Assembly: GCA_001466705.2 (NCBI GenBank)
Contig: LATX02000001.1
Span: forward strand, 1,488,001 to 1,552,000
Direction of reading: 5' to 3'
Source of the DNA: Moniliophthora roreri
Taxonomy: Eukaryota; Basidiomycota; Agaricomycetes; Agaricales; Marasmiaceae
Length of the DNA stretch: 64,000 bases
The position numbers were made by a program, and so were the translations under genes. Below are positions 11,120-22,491 of this stretch, in pieces. A model generated the notes under the pieces. The model was given only the letters and a program-made list of their open reading frames with translations. It was not told the origin of the DNA and did no database searches. Within the stretch, counting starts at the first letter, position 1. Each line of letters begins with the position of its first letter.

Positions 11120-12339
11120 ATGCCATCTGATTCTCCTCTCAAACCATTATACGAAGCAAGCACTCAGTTCAGGAACTGGAGATTCTCTCATGCAAGATTG
11201 AACCAAATACGATCAACTCTGAATGACGCCGCTGTATCAGTTATTCGAACGACTTTTGAGGCATATGAGGTAGAGTTTTCGTGTTTCCCGGCGCGGGTGG
11301 TCGCTCAGTGTCTTCAGCCAGGCTCCTCCGCTAATGTTACATTCTTGACGGCGGATGAAGAGTTGCTGCTTGTCACGTTCTATGCTACGATGATTACTCA
11401 AATATGTGGCCGCTTTCGCTTTCCGGAGGAGGTGGAAGCTACAGCAGTCTCGTACCTGAAACGGTTCTACCTGAAGAACACGGTGATGGATTGGCATCCT
11501 AGGAATGTTATGTGAGTTCCCAAACCAGAAAGAAAGACTTCATTATTCCTGGAAAGACTAAAATTGACTGTCAGGTTGACTGCTTTATTCCTTGCCACTA
11601 AGACGACCAATAATCCCATTTCGCTTGAAGCATACACCTCCCATATCCCAAAAACTTCCGCATCGGACGTGCTTGACCTGGAATTTCTAGTCGCACAAAG
11701 CCTTCGTTTTGAATTCGCAGTATGGCACGCCCATCGTGCGCTTTGGGGTATTTGGTTAGACATACAGGTCAGGCGCCATGTCCTTTGCGACTGGTATTTC
11801 ACTTATAGTTTCTTATCCCACAGAGTCTTCCTGATACGCCACCTGATTTTGCAACCACGCAGAGCAATATCTATGATATTGCTCTCACTCACGTCCGGGC
11901 TTCTCGGTTGACAGACGCAGAGTTGATTTATACACCTTCGCAAATAGCTTTGGCTGCTCTCCATCTGGCCGCGCCGGATATAGCCAAGAAATGGTTGCAG
12001 TCTAAGGATGATACACTCCCTCGTTCTGGTTCTGAACCTCCCGGCATCCTTGCCTCGGTTGAAGGGATTCAAGAGCTCATCGCAAAGTCGGGCCATGTTC
12101 CAGACGTCGAGGCCGTCCGTGAAGTTGACCGCCGATTGAAGCTTTGCAAAAACCCTGAGAAAGTGGTTGGTAGCAAGGCTTATCTTGCCAAGAAGGCAGA
12201 GGAGGACAAGAAAGCGGAGGATAAGCGGTCCCGGAAGGCCAATGATACTGCAGTTGTTGATCCGTTTGGAGATGCACTCGAACGGCCTAAGCCCGGACTG
12301 GTAGATTACGACGACGACGACGACGACGATGACGATTAA
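11120..12339 (+). CDS. cyclin H of TFIIH / CDK-activating kinase
   Basis: Regulatory subunit of the CDK7-type kinase that phosphorylates the RNA polymerase II tail and activates cell-cycle CDKs (yeast Ccl1, S. pombe Mcs2). Exons are 11120-11511, 11575-11767 and 11824-12339, giving 366 residues. The first cyclin fold includes FPEEVEATAVSYLKRFYL and the MDWHPRNVM - LTALFLATKTTN junction restored across the 63-nt intron; the second fold includes FLVAQSLRFEFAVWHAHRAL and YTPSQIALAALHLAAP. The C-terminus is a charged coiled coil (AKKAEEDKKAEDKRSRK) ending in an Asp run encoded by a GAC/GAT repeat. The partner kinase is not in this window. Confidence 0.9.
12309..12337 (+). repeat. GAC/GAT trinucleotide tract in cyclin H
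   Basis: Runs of GAC with interspersed GAT encode the nine-Asp C-terminal tail of cyclin H. Such tracts are prone to length change between strains. Confidence 0.85.
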
Positions 12340-12607
12340 AAGGATATTCAACATCGGAATATTACTGTACTAGGAATGTATTCCTACTAATGACACTTGG
12401 TCGCCCTATAAGAACATGGCAATAGGCTCTCAGGAACGACAAGAGGAAAGCTGATTTTTAATTTTGGCTACGCATTGACCTCTGCATATCGTGTATGAAG
12501 CGATGAGCGAGGCTTCGATAGAGCCGAGTGGTACAATGGGGGTACATCACTTGTAGGATTGGTATCGCAGTATGGTACATGGGGTATCTAGAAACCTACA
12601 GGGATCA

Positions 12608-13173
12608 TCAGTATGGTGGTTGCAAGACGAGTAATAAAGCATGACACGTACAACATTGACAATCGAACGGGCATAATGGAGTGTCTGCACAATAAAGTCG
12701 ACATCAGTAGGAACTGAACGTCGAAAGCGAAATTACCTCCTCCTTGGTCATTGATTCCCAGCTCATCCTCTTTATATATAGACCAACCTTCTTCCGTTTT
12801 CCTCCCTGAAATAAAAAAGAAATCAGAACACGCGAAAGTAGAATAAAATTGAATACGCACGGGGCCCAGTCCCCCTCGAGTCTTTGAATTTTTCTTCGTC
12901 CTCCCTGACTGCATCTAACTTATCTGACTTGCTCTTGGATTCTTTAGTCTTTTTGTCAATCTTCTGCCGTTTCGCGTTAGAGAACTGCGCAGAAGGATCA
13001 ACAATAGTTTCAGCAGTCGAGGATGCTGGCGTCGTGGAAGCCTCGTGTTTTCGTTTGCGCTTCTTCTCAGACTTTGATTTTGAAGATGACGCCCCAAAAG
13101 AGGTAGAGGGAGGTGGGACTGCCTTTGCTTTGCCTTTGGAGGCAAAAATGTCGTCGATTTCAGAACTTGCCAT
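12608..13173 (-). CDS. DUF1764 nuclear protein
   Basis: Three exons on the minus strand: 13173-12861, 12805-12737 and 12684-12608, introns of 55 and 52 nt, 152 residues. It starts with MASSEIDDIFASKGKAK, then a Lys-rich stretch (SEKKRKRKHE) and KRQKIDKKTKESKSK. The conserved C-terminal block is FKDSRGTGPRRKTEEGWSIY, KEDELGI and GGDTPLCPFDCQCC, which is the hallmark of the DUF1764 family. The paired Cys at the end suggest metal or redox chemistry, but the function is not established. The tail here runs on about 10 residues past the usual CC terminus. An in-frame upstream Met at 13311 exists but crosses a poor N-terminus, so 13173 is preferred. Confidence 0.85.
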
Positions 13174-13741
13174 GCTGATTATGGATGGCAGGAAAAAAAA
13201 AAAATTGGTTTGTCTGAAAAAAGATATAGTGTGACATTGTAGCACGCGGTACGTAGTCACGCTCCTCTCGTACTGCAGGTCTTGTGCATTCCTCAGAAAC
13301 TGCAATGTCAATGCCCACGAAAGCCAAAATTCAGCGCCTATAATATACTAATATACTAAGTATGGTTTAACGATTCATGCCATGTCACGACTAGTTGTGA
13401 AAACTGATTCTTGGCCCTACAAGTGCTAGCGCTGCAGGTTCTGGGCGTTACTGCAGGCAGTTTTGAGCAATGCCATGCAGGAAAAGAAAAGAAAGAGATA
13501 TTGTAGTTGACTTGTAGTAGACTATAAGGACATGCAAGTTGAGTCGGCTATAAAAAGTGTATTTACGGAGTTGATTTTGTGGGAAACATCGCTTTCTACC
13601 CGTCCTAGCCATCGAAGGCGACCATACGAGGCATTACAATTTCAGCTCGATGTTGTACGTGACTTTTCTTGTCTTTTCACATTATTTTTGATCTCACAAA
13701 GGACCTCAACTAGGCCGGGGAACCATCAGCAGTCAGGCTTC
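13174..13741. promoter_or_regulatory. bidirectional promoter, DUF1764 / SWI1
   Basis: A 568-bp divergent intergenic stretch. A probable 5'-UTR intron of SWI1 is visible: a GTACGT donor at about 13656 and a CACAAAG acceptor near 13702. An A-run lies at 13192-13204, just upstream of the DUF1764 start. Confidence 0.45.
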
Positions 13742-16558
13742 ATGCCTTCATTCGACCCGTCATATGGCCAGCTCGACGCACCATTACAAAAGCAGATGCT
13801 CGCACTCAATCAAGCCAACCAGGCCAGAATGAACAGTAATTCTTCATACGGGGCGGTCGGAGCAAGTTCGGGATCACTTTTCGGAGGAATACAGGGCACC
13901 CATGATACCCTCTCTAGTCATACCAATTTCCAAATTCCGACGAATAACCAGTCTCTATCAGTATCAAACTCGGCAAACGGTTCCTCTTTCCTCGATCCCT
14001 CTATGTCACAGTCCGCCAATCCCCTCGCGAATGCGGCCCATCCAACATCCATTATGGAGAGAACCAGAAACTTTCTTGCCAGCCTCGCCAGTTTCATGAT
14101 GAAACAGAACACCCCATTACCCCCCGCTTTGACTGGCATTCCTGTTCAAAATTACGATCCCGCGACTTCCATGTTCAATGACCTGGAACCTTCTTCGGAA
14201 CCCGGTTCATTCAGACTGGCAGGGAAAGATGTTGATTTATTTAAACTTTGGGCGGCGGTTTACCAACGTGGAGGATCGGCTAACGTGCGTTTTCTGCGTC
14301 TTTCAGGCTGTCTGCTGTCTGACACTTGTTGAACAGTTTACGAATAACAATATGTGGTCATCAGTTCTGTCCTTGTTCGATCTCCCTGAAAGTTTTCCTT
14401 CGCCAGACGGCAGCGGCATGACGTCTGTCGCACAATCCCTTCAGCATTACTACAATATGATTCTAGGCTCATTTGAAGAGTTCTACAAGAGGAATACGTT
14501 GGAGAAGCAAAGAAGTATGCAGGCAATGAAAATGAATGGTCCGGCAGCTTTACCAGGTACACCATCACGCCCAGGTCCGACTCCCATGCAAATCCCCAGC
14601 AGAATGGGGCCTCCTAATACACCAGGACAGCCTCCACATCCTGGCATGAATGCCAGTAATCCCACAAATGGTGGCGTGCCATTTCCGAGTGGCGTTCAGC
14701 CATCGCCGGGGACTCCTCAGAATGCAAAGGGAATGTCGGCGGCAGATGGCATTATAGATGGTACTGGCTCGGAAGATTCACAAGGTTTGAAAAGGAAGTT
14801 AGAGTCGGAAGAACTTGACGGAAAACGTGCGAGACAGAAAACTGGTACGCACTTTTTAGTCTTCGTTTAGAAGTATATCATCACTCAAACTGTCATTTTG
14901 TTTAGAATCACTTGACACAGCTTTCGTAAGTTGAACTTTGTTTCTCCGTGTAGCTCGAGCGATAATTTATATCATTCCAGCCGCCTGGCCCTTCAAGCGA
15001 GCGTTCAATCGTGGGACCTTCTAACCCTGGATCTTCTTCACAAGTTACCACTATGAATCAACAACCACGCACACGCCTTGAACCGTCACGCCGAAAAATC
15101 GAGTACGTTCCCCTCGCTCGCGAAGTTGATAGTTATGGTGGACGCGACATGAACCGCCTTGAGGCTGCAATCACCGACCTAACGAGACAGCCTCTTCGAG
15201 ACCTCAGCGAGTGGGGGACTATTGACATTGATTCGTTAACAATGTCCATCCGTTCGCGGATATCCACCGAGCTCTCCTACGCGTTGACGACTTTCACACT
15301 ACTCTCAACCATGAAAGGACAGCAACCGAACACCGGCTTTCCAATAAATAACTGTCCTGATCTGTTGGACGAAGTGCTGGACCTCATGGAGGATTTAGCG
15401 TTTGATGGGGTCGAAGACCAGGATGTGGTGGACAACGAGCAGGACATCACCACAAATAGAACCCTCACCAATGCCGTTTACGAATCCGGGACTCGGCCAT
15501 TTGCAGGTCTTGAACAATATCAAGCCTGTACTGATCACAATTTGGGGCTGCGGAACAAATCTGGCACGGTGATCCTCGCCGTCCTTAACATCATCCGAAA
15601 CCTATGTGTCATGCCTGACAACGGAAAATACATTGCAGAGCACCCTCGCGCGCTGGACCTCATGCTCAGAGTGTGTCAGCTCTCCACTACATCTTTACAA
15701 TCCGCCTCCCCTTCCCTATCCCTCACTGAATTGATCACCGTCCGGAAAGATACCCTTTATACCCTCAGCAGTGTCGCCATTTTCATGCCCCTTGCCGACG
15801 AAAATTATCTACCACCACCTGTAATAAATAGGTTGACCAAGCGTATCTTCCGTTTGGTTTCCTCGTATATCATCGACCCTGTCGAAGCCGTCACCCCGAT
15901 GGGATGTGTGCAGGGTGTGGGTGGCGTAGCTTCTTCCAAACCACCATCATTGGCCGATATAGCCCTCGAAGTGTTCACTAAACTTGGGCAAACTGATGCG
16001 AATCGTCAAGTCATCGCCAAGACCATTTCGCAGCCCTGCCTCTGGCGTTTTTTCGTTTCCCTGGTCCACCGACTACCAGTCGTCGATGCTGATTTTCAGA
16101 TCATAATCATGTCCAAAGAATCTTGGATCAGCTATCTGGACAAACTTATCATGGCCCTGTATTCGTTGGCGTTTCTATCCCCCCCAAAATTGAAGATCAG
16201 GATGAAAACTGATCGGAGTGTTGGGTATCCGAGTGTCATGCAACGATTGGTGCAGAAACTGCTGATGCACAGCAATGCAGAAATTCGGCAGATCTTCTAT
16301 ATCAGCGCACGGCGAGCTATCGAGACCATGAAGCTTCTCGATGACGGTGCCGACTCGTTTGATACTTCTAAACCGACAGTTTCGATGCTATCATTCGGAA
16401 TAGGGTATGGAGAGGTCGGAGACACCGAAGTGGAACGTGGCACTGGTATCTTTGGAGGACATCGTGATTTCGGTTGGGATATATTGTTACTGCGTGAGGT
16501 GAATCATGATGAGCAGATGTTTTCAGAGCTGGAGAGTCTTTTACGGGTGGAATATTGA
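13742..16558 (+). CDS. SWI1: SWI/SNF chromatin-remodelling subunit SWI1 (ARID)
   Basis: ARID/BRIGHT DNA-binding subunit of the SWI/SNF complex. Exons are 13742-14284, 14337-14844, 14906-14925 and 14981-16558, giving 882 residues. The ARID domain spans about residues 100-230: RTRNFLASLASFMMKQNTPL, VDLFKLWAAVYQRGGSAN, and then NNNMWSSVLSLFDLPE after a 52-nt intron. Gln/Pro-rich low-complexity sequence flanks it, with a basic stretch (LKRKLESEELDGKRARQ). The C-terminal 500 residues are an ARM-like domain (LSYALTTFTLLSTM, DEVLDLMEDLAFDG, GLRNKSGTVILAVLNIIRNL), as in fungal SWI1 and ARID1. The third exon is only 20 nt, and its removal would break the frame. The Met at 13742 is chosen because the sequence upstream behaves like a 5' UTR with an intron. 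Confidence 0.88.
14906..14925 (+). other. SWI1: 20-nt coding microexon of SWI1
   Basis: It is bounded by a TTTAG acceptor and a GTAAGT donor. It completes the frame between KRARQKT and PPGPSSERS; the introns on each side are 61 and 55 nt. Confidence 0.75.
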
Positions 16559-16727
16559 TCGTACATATCTGTACATATATATATGGCTTTGTTGTTCATT
16601 ACCGGTGTTCTATTTATTTACACACCTTAAAAATCCTTTGGCTGCATTACATGACTGAAAACTGGACCCGCGGCGCTCATTGTATCCAAGCTGTAGTTCA
16701 GCTTGACTTCCGCTCCATTGAACCACC

Positions 16728-18745
16728 ATGAGCGAGCTTCAACCACCTCCAACATACTCCCAAGAGCTGCAAGACCAAGTTCCTGGTGATCCGCAAGGCG
16801 ACGCTCCGGGGTTGCCTCAGATACTCATTGTACCAACGGTCGTCAGTTTTCAGAAAGGATTCTTGGGAGCAGAAGGGGAACGAGCAGCAATTGAAGGAGA
16901 ACTACAGCTGAAGGGTGCCGAGGCCCAAGATTGGAACAAGGTGTACGTTTCTCGTTTCTAGCGGTATGGAACCCCTTGCTGAGCCCAGTGAGCAGTACTA
17001 TCAGTTTACGCACAGTTGAATCTGCACACACTCGGGAAATCGAGCTCAATGTATCACAAATCATCCTATTCAGTCGAGTACCAGATATGCCATTGACGGC
17101 ATTGCCCTCCTCACTTCTTTTCGCGATTCCTCTCATGCAAGACACACCCCAAACAATCCATACACCTATTTCCTCCCTCACGCACACGTTGACGGCGACA
17201 CTATATCCGACAAACCCCATGCGAATCCCATTGTCGAAGAGTCTAGCTGTACATACCAAACGATACACGTCGCATGAACACACACTTCTTACTACCCCAG
17301 AAACATACAGATTAACCGAGCCTACCCGAGTAGAGGTGCAGGTACCGAGGACCTCCTTTAAATCCGGCGAACCCATTCCGGTCTACGTGAAAATACCCCC
17401 GCCACGAAGGGAGCTTGTCGTTGACGAAAGTCTTCGACTACGGAACGTGAAGGCAGAGCTAGTCAGGACCATTAAAGTCAGACAGGATGAGGAGGAGTCA
17501 GCAGTATCGCATACCGAGGATACCAGTTTGGCACAACTGGAGGGCCCTTCTACGGCGCCGTTGACGTCTGAAAAGGGTCGCTTTTCCAAGATACCGGTCT
17601 CTCCAATGTTTGCAGGGCCAATGTATAAAGCCGTCTTAGCGCGATCGGGCGCATCTTGCAGGTTCCACTCCCAAAGACCCGTGCAGCTACGCTTTGTGCT
17701 GCACCAGGTTTCGCCATTCTCCTCTCCTTCCAACACGTCGCTGGAGCTACCCGGCGGTGATCCAGATGGTCTTGACCTTGACTCTGAGGGCGCGTCCATT
17801 TCCCAAGTGACGCTTCTGCACTCGGTCTCCTTCCAAATCAATGTTCACGTATCCTTCGTGGATGTCTCTACACATTCGGAGCGTGTGTTCACGATACAAA
17901 TCCCGGTCACTATGGTTGCACCTCCAGCGCCTCTTCCAGAGGTGGCACCCGCCTTCGATGAAGCGTACCAAAAGAAGCATGATCGTCCACCAGTCAAAAC
18001 CAACAGATATGACGATTCTGACCTTTCCGCACCCTATTACTCACCGGCAGAAGCTGGCCCTAGTGGTTTGCTCCATGGTGCCCCGCCCCCGTTCGAGGAG
18101 CGTGATGCGCCTCCGCCTTTCTTCTCATCTGCTGCTGAAGCATCAACATCAGCACGCCTTCCAACATTCCTTGAGTCGGAAACAGAAATCATAATCCCAG
18201 AGAACTTGGATGATGATGTCAACGAGCATCCTCATCCTGTGTTGATCGAAGGAGAAGGCATTGATTTCGGTTTCGTTTCTTCAGAACAATTTGATGGATA
18301 TTCCGAGGACATGCGAGGTTCATCAACGCCTCCTCCAACGTTGGAGATGGCAAGCAGAGACCCGGATGTCACTCAGTTGGCTGATATCAGGGAGCCAGAG
18401 AGGGCGATGGAAGCTATCGGTCTAGCATTGAGCCAGGGTGAACATCCTCCCCCACCTCCACCCGCATTGGACGATCCATCAGATCCTCCTCCCTCCATTG
18501 ACTCGGATTTTAGATTACCAGATCCTCCACGGGCAATATCACCTCAAGGGCCTTCTTCTCCCCACGTACATCCAGTATATGTACCTGAACCTCCTCGTTT
18601 GCATGACAACTCACCGCCACCCCCTTCGGTTCAAGACCAATCAGGACATGGACATGCTCCGCCTCCTTATCTGGTCCGCGAGAGCCACCACCACGCCGAT
18701 GTTCAGGAAGAGCATGTTAGTCGTCCGCCTCCGTACGTAGATTAG
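16728..18745 (+). CDS. alpha-arrestin (ART/Rim8-type trafficking adaptor)
   Basis: Adaptor of the arrestin-related trafficking family, which recruits Rsp5-type ubiquitin ligases to membrane cargo. Exons are 16728-16942 and 16996-18745, giving 654 residues; the GTACGT donor and the frame give the junction DWNKVTISLRTVESAHTRE. The arrestin-N sandwich covers residues about 25-190 and the arrestin-C sandwich about 190-400, with PRTSFKSGEPIPVYVKIPPP between the strands. PY motifs lie at both ends: PPPTYS near the N-terminus, and APPPYL plus the final PPPYVD, with more Pro-rich runs between. These are the expected Rsp5 WW-domain ligands. The long acidic, Pro-rich tail is typical of basidiomycete members. 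Confidence 0.85.
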
Positions 18746-18819
18746 AGGCAATCAAGCAGACCGCAGACGTTTATCCATCGTGAACTCAGTAAACAAATTA
18801 CATGTACCCAAAGAGAATG

Positions 18820-18835
18820 TATGTATGTATGTATA
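18820..18835 (+). repeat. (TATG)n short tandem repeat
   Basis: A few copies of GTAT/ATGT lie between the convergent 3' ends of the arrestin and Rab5 genes, in the 3' UTR area. Confidence 0.6.
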
Positions 18836-18947
18836 AAAATGAAAGCAGTCAACGACAGATAGACTGGGGGAATATGATCATGATGAGTAAAACACGGGAG
18901 AGTCGTACAGTATGCATAGATATGTCGTGCCAGAGGTACACCCAAGC

Positions 18948-19945
18948 TTAACAATTGCAAGCATCTTTGGACTTGTTGGCATTCTCTTCTAAGTTGACAC
19001 CGCCTTCTTGTTGTGATGCACCAGCCCGGTTTCCTGTGGCTCCACTACGACCAGCTCCTCCGCGGGATGCTAATATGTGCTCGATGGGTATCTTCTTGGC
19101 TGTCAGCAGCAAGTTAATACAACTCAAAACGGTTCAGATTTGAATAAGACCGACCAATTTCCGTGAAAACGTCGACGATACCCTCACCAGTTTTCGCACT
19201 AGTCTCAAAGAACAGTAGACCTGCCTCCGTGGCATATGCTTGAGCCTCCTCCCTAGGCACCTGTCTCAAGCTCTCAGCTTCACCTCCAGAGGCGGGAGCT
19301 TCGCCGGGTGTTGCTGTTGCGTCATCGGCTTCGTCTTCTGATTCGGAGGAGGAAGTGCCGGATGAGGAGGGTGAGGGTTGGACGAGGTCGACCTTATTTC
19401 CAGCAAGTGCAATAACGATGTTGGGATTGGCCTGGCGTTGAAGCTCCTTCACCCATGATTTGGCCTTCTCCAAGCTGGAAGCTTTGGTGACGTCGTAGAC
19501 CACAACAGCAGCTTGTGCATTTCTGTAGTACATGGGCTGGAATTCACGTCACGGCAAGGTTTGAGAGATCCTGGACAAAAGACAAAGACGAAACTACGCA
19601 CTGCGAGAGAGTGGAATCGTTCCTGTCCAGCTGTATCCCAAATTTCATATCTCAAGACACGATCTTCGAGGCGGCATTTCTGGGTAAGGAAAGCAGCGCC
19701 AATGGTGGGTTCTTTGTTGGGTTGGAATTCATTTGAGACCTTGGGGAAAAATTATTGAGGACGAGAAGCGCAGTTCAAGGTAACTTTGCACTGACAAAAC
19801 GAAGGACGACAGAGGATTTCCCCACTGCAGCTTCACCTGCATGCAAGGTTATTTAGTGATTAGAAAGAAGGAAACACAAAGTACCTAGAAGAACGAGTTT
19901 GACTTGTACAGATTTATCGGCAGAGCCAGAGGCAGAGTCAGCCAT
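18948..19945 (-). CDS. Rab5-type GTPase (Ypt51/Vps21 orthologue)
   Basis: Early-endosome small GTPase. It starts [20 protein letters not shown] at 19945. Exon joins restore the P-loop GEAAVGKSS, the switch I effector sequence [11 protein letters not shown] (a Rab5 signature), [13 protein letters not shown] - [17 protein letters not shown] in switch II, GNKVDLV and ETSAKTGEG. The C-terminus KDACNC ends in a CxC pair for geranylgeranylation; the stop is at 18948-18950. Between the NKxD and SAK motifs sits an extra Ser/Asp/Glu-rich insert of about 40 residues (around [19 protein letters not shown]). An intron separates FTEI from [10 protein letters not shown] near 19100-19150. The product is expected on endosomal membranes, acting in fusion and vacuolar sorting. 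Confidence 0.9.
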
Positions 19946-20113
19946 GGTGTCTATCAGTATGGGAAGAAAAAGGGAGTTGTATCAAATAACAGCGGCGGTG
20001 GTCTGTTTCCTCTTATTTACAAACATGCCTCTTTAGGCACAACCACACCGCCACCATTGATGGATTTCATGGAGTATGAAAATGTCTTTACAGCGAATAA
20101 GTAGCAATCAGTT

Positions 20114-22274
20114 CTACACAAAAAAGGGTTTCAACTGGTCACAAGTAACACAAATTCCAATGTCAATCTCCACGCATTCCTCTTCCTCAAATATCCTTGG
20201 ACACGCAAATGGCACCTTGTCGACTGCATCTCTGCGAAGGCTCTCCCTCCTTGAATTTCCAGTTCTTGAGAAAGCAGCAGGTTGATTATAGAACCAGTAC
20301 GGCTTCGAATCATAGTTTGGAGAGTTCTTTTGAAGGAAAGCCAGGTATTTCCCAGTAGGGTCTCCGTAGGCACCTCGAATGGCAGCAACGTGAGGTAAGG
20401 CCTGATCAAGGTCTTCGTCTTTCGGATTGGTCTGAATGATAAAATCGAGAGCTGTTTGGATCGTAGCCCCGTGCTTCGTTCGACATTTCCACATGTTCAG
20501 ACCAACTTCGTCGCCGAGTTCTGCCAGACCCTGTAGATGTTTTCATTAAAATAAAAGGATAGGAGCTCTGATGATACTTACAATCAAACCTTCCAAATTG
20601 AAGCAGCGATAGTGGAAAGGACGAGTTCTCACAGCCTCGTACGGTTGCTCTCCAGACGCAGCAATTTGATCAAGAAAACTAGATTCAAAGAAAGCTGTGA
20701 TGGTATTCCGGGCGCCTTGTTTGTCTCCCATAGCGAGCTGACTGCCGGCTAGTTGGTAGGCGTAAAACGTCCCGTGATTACTATTTAATGCGCCCTTAAC
20801 ATCAGTAGAAAAGGGTGGCAGATAACAGATGGTACGCACTTTGGTCTGGTACTTGCAGACCGACCCAAGTCGCTTCTGACAAGCCATTCTCTCCACTCCG
20901 AAAACCACCTGACAAATGCATCCTCCAGATCTTGTGTCCATCCTGAGCAACCCAAGCCCTTCAATATAGCAACTGCATTCACGAGCTTGACGAGTCCCCT
21001 CATGTCGAGAACACCTGTGAAGGAACCTTTAGAGCCATTTTGTCCTGGACCTCGCACTACTTGGCCAAAATTGGCGTTTGGATTCATACGAGTAGAAGGA
21101 TCGAGCAAGAACCGTCGGACGATATCGACCACTTCCTTGTAAAAAGTAGGATTACCCGTAAACGCAAATGCCAAGGCATTATATAGCGACGACTGTCCGG
21201 CTTTGTTGACGGCTCCAGGGTTTTTGAGATCTCTTGTATCAGGGTTCACTCTTCCGTCTCGACCAATGTAAGGGCAAGTGGTCCAGGCTAGAGAACATGT
21301 TATTCTGCGTGCATGAGTGAACGTGTATCTTCTTACTCGCACTCGGGGGCATGGATGTGGTAGGCGAAGGCGTGCACGATGGTTTCTTTGTCTTTGCGGC
21401 GTTTTGGGCGGGAGCTGGAGTGCCAGCAACACGGTCACTCGTCGTAGGAGAGGTAAAGATGGGAATACCAGATATCTGCGAGGTAAGTGGGGAATCGCCT
21501 AAGGGTGCTTGAGGTTGTGGCTGGTCATTGAATAAAGGAGGAAGAGTAGGCTCGGGAAGAGCTTGACTTGAGGAGCGAGTCTCTGAGCTCGTAGATAAAA
21601 GTGACCGTGGCAAGCGGGCCATTCGGTGATAGAAAGGAGAGAAATATGAATGAGAACGCTGTTGTAGTTTGGTAGATTCGAAGCTATCGTCGTCGTCTGT
21701 ATCACCTTCAAGGTCAGAATCACCAGGATCATCACCTGAGTAGGGAGAATTGTCTGTTTCAGGATCAGTGTTGTTGCCTGTCCCTCCGGAGCCAGGGTGA
21801 GCAAGATGGTTACGACCAGGGACACTGCACCAGTTGCAATTCGGCCAATGGCTGACGTAGAATTTGTGAGTCGATGAAGACACTTACTAATGTAGTTTAC
21901 TCACTAAGGTGCCCAGCTCAGGTAGTCGTGTTTATCGTTGCTGGGGGCGTTTATGCCATTATTATCGGTTACGACTGTACGTCGTTGTGTTGTGAGTCCC
22001 GGCGCAGTGTTTGCCAACTGCGGTGCTCACCCCAAGGTCCGCCTTTTGTCGAAGAACTGGCTTTATTGGTGATTGAATATCGAGCCTTTGCGGTTACATT
22101 ATCGTGTTTTTGAGTGGCGTAGCGAACGAGGACCCAGTCACTCGGATCGGCTGACGAGTAAAATGTCTAGTTCTGCACTAAAAAGCGAAACATTGGACGC
22201 GTACCGAGAGTATTGATGGGCAAAAAGGCGAGTAGGATAGTTGTGGAAAAGAATGAATTCGTGATGATGAACAT
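20114..22274 (-). CDS. secreted alginate-lyase-family polysaccharide lyase
   Basis: Minus-strand gene with about seven or more exons. The ATG at 22272-22274 opens a signal peptide (FFSTTILLAFLPINTL). A 54-nt intron then joins it to DPSDWVLVRYATQKHDN, and two further introns lead through VVTDNNGINAPSNDKHDYLS - WAPYHWPNCNWCS. After a Ser/Asp-rich linker the lyase core continues with TTCPYIGRDGRVNPDTRDL, GSFTGVLDMRGLVKLVNAVA and NSNHGTFYAYQLAGSQLA. The last segment carries the Asn-His...Tyr region that serves catalysis in alginate/glucuronan lyases of the (alpha/alpha) toroid fold. It ends at 20114. The natural substrate in fungi is probably a uronic-acid polymer rather than alginate; this is inference. 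The long acidic linker (GDSDLEGDTDDDDSFEST) is unusual for a secreted enzyme. Confidence 0.78.
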
Positions 22275-22491
22275 GATTGAGTAGCAATGTGCCAAGAGCC
22301 TGCTTGGAATATAGAGATGGTGACGTTGGAGGTGAAGAGTGAATTCGCCTCGGAGATCGTCATCCATCGCGTTACGCAAGTTGCCGAAACGGGCCCAATT
22401 TATGCCATCCCCGCTTGAGCAGAGGCCGGTGGGGAAATTTGAAAAGCGAACAGCAACCTGGGGCAAATACCAAATCTTTCTTCCCGCTATC
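22275..22491. promoter_or_regulatory. bidirectional promoter, lyase / acyl-CoA synthetase
   Basis: A 217-bp divergent spacing that must hold both promoters. No clear TATA box was seen. Confidence 0.4.

Noticed and set aside
12310..12338. Direct repeats that might suggest a CRISPR or satellite
   Set aside because: They are a simple GAC/GAT coding repeat for an acidic tail.
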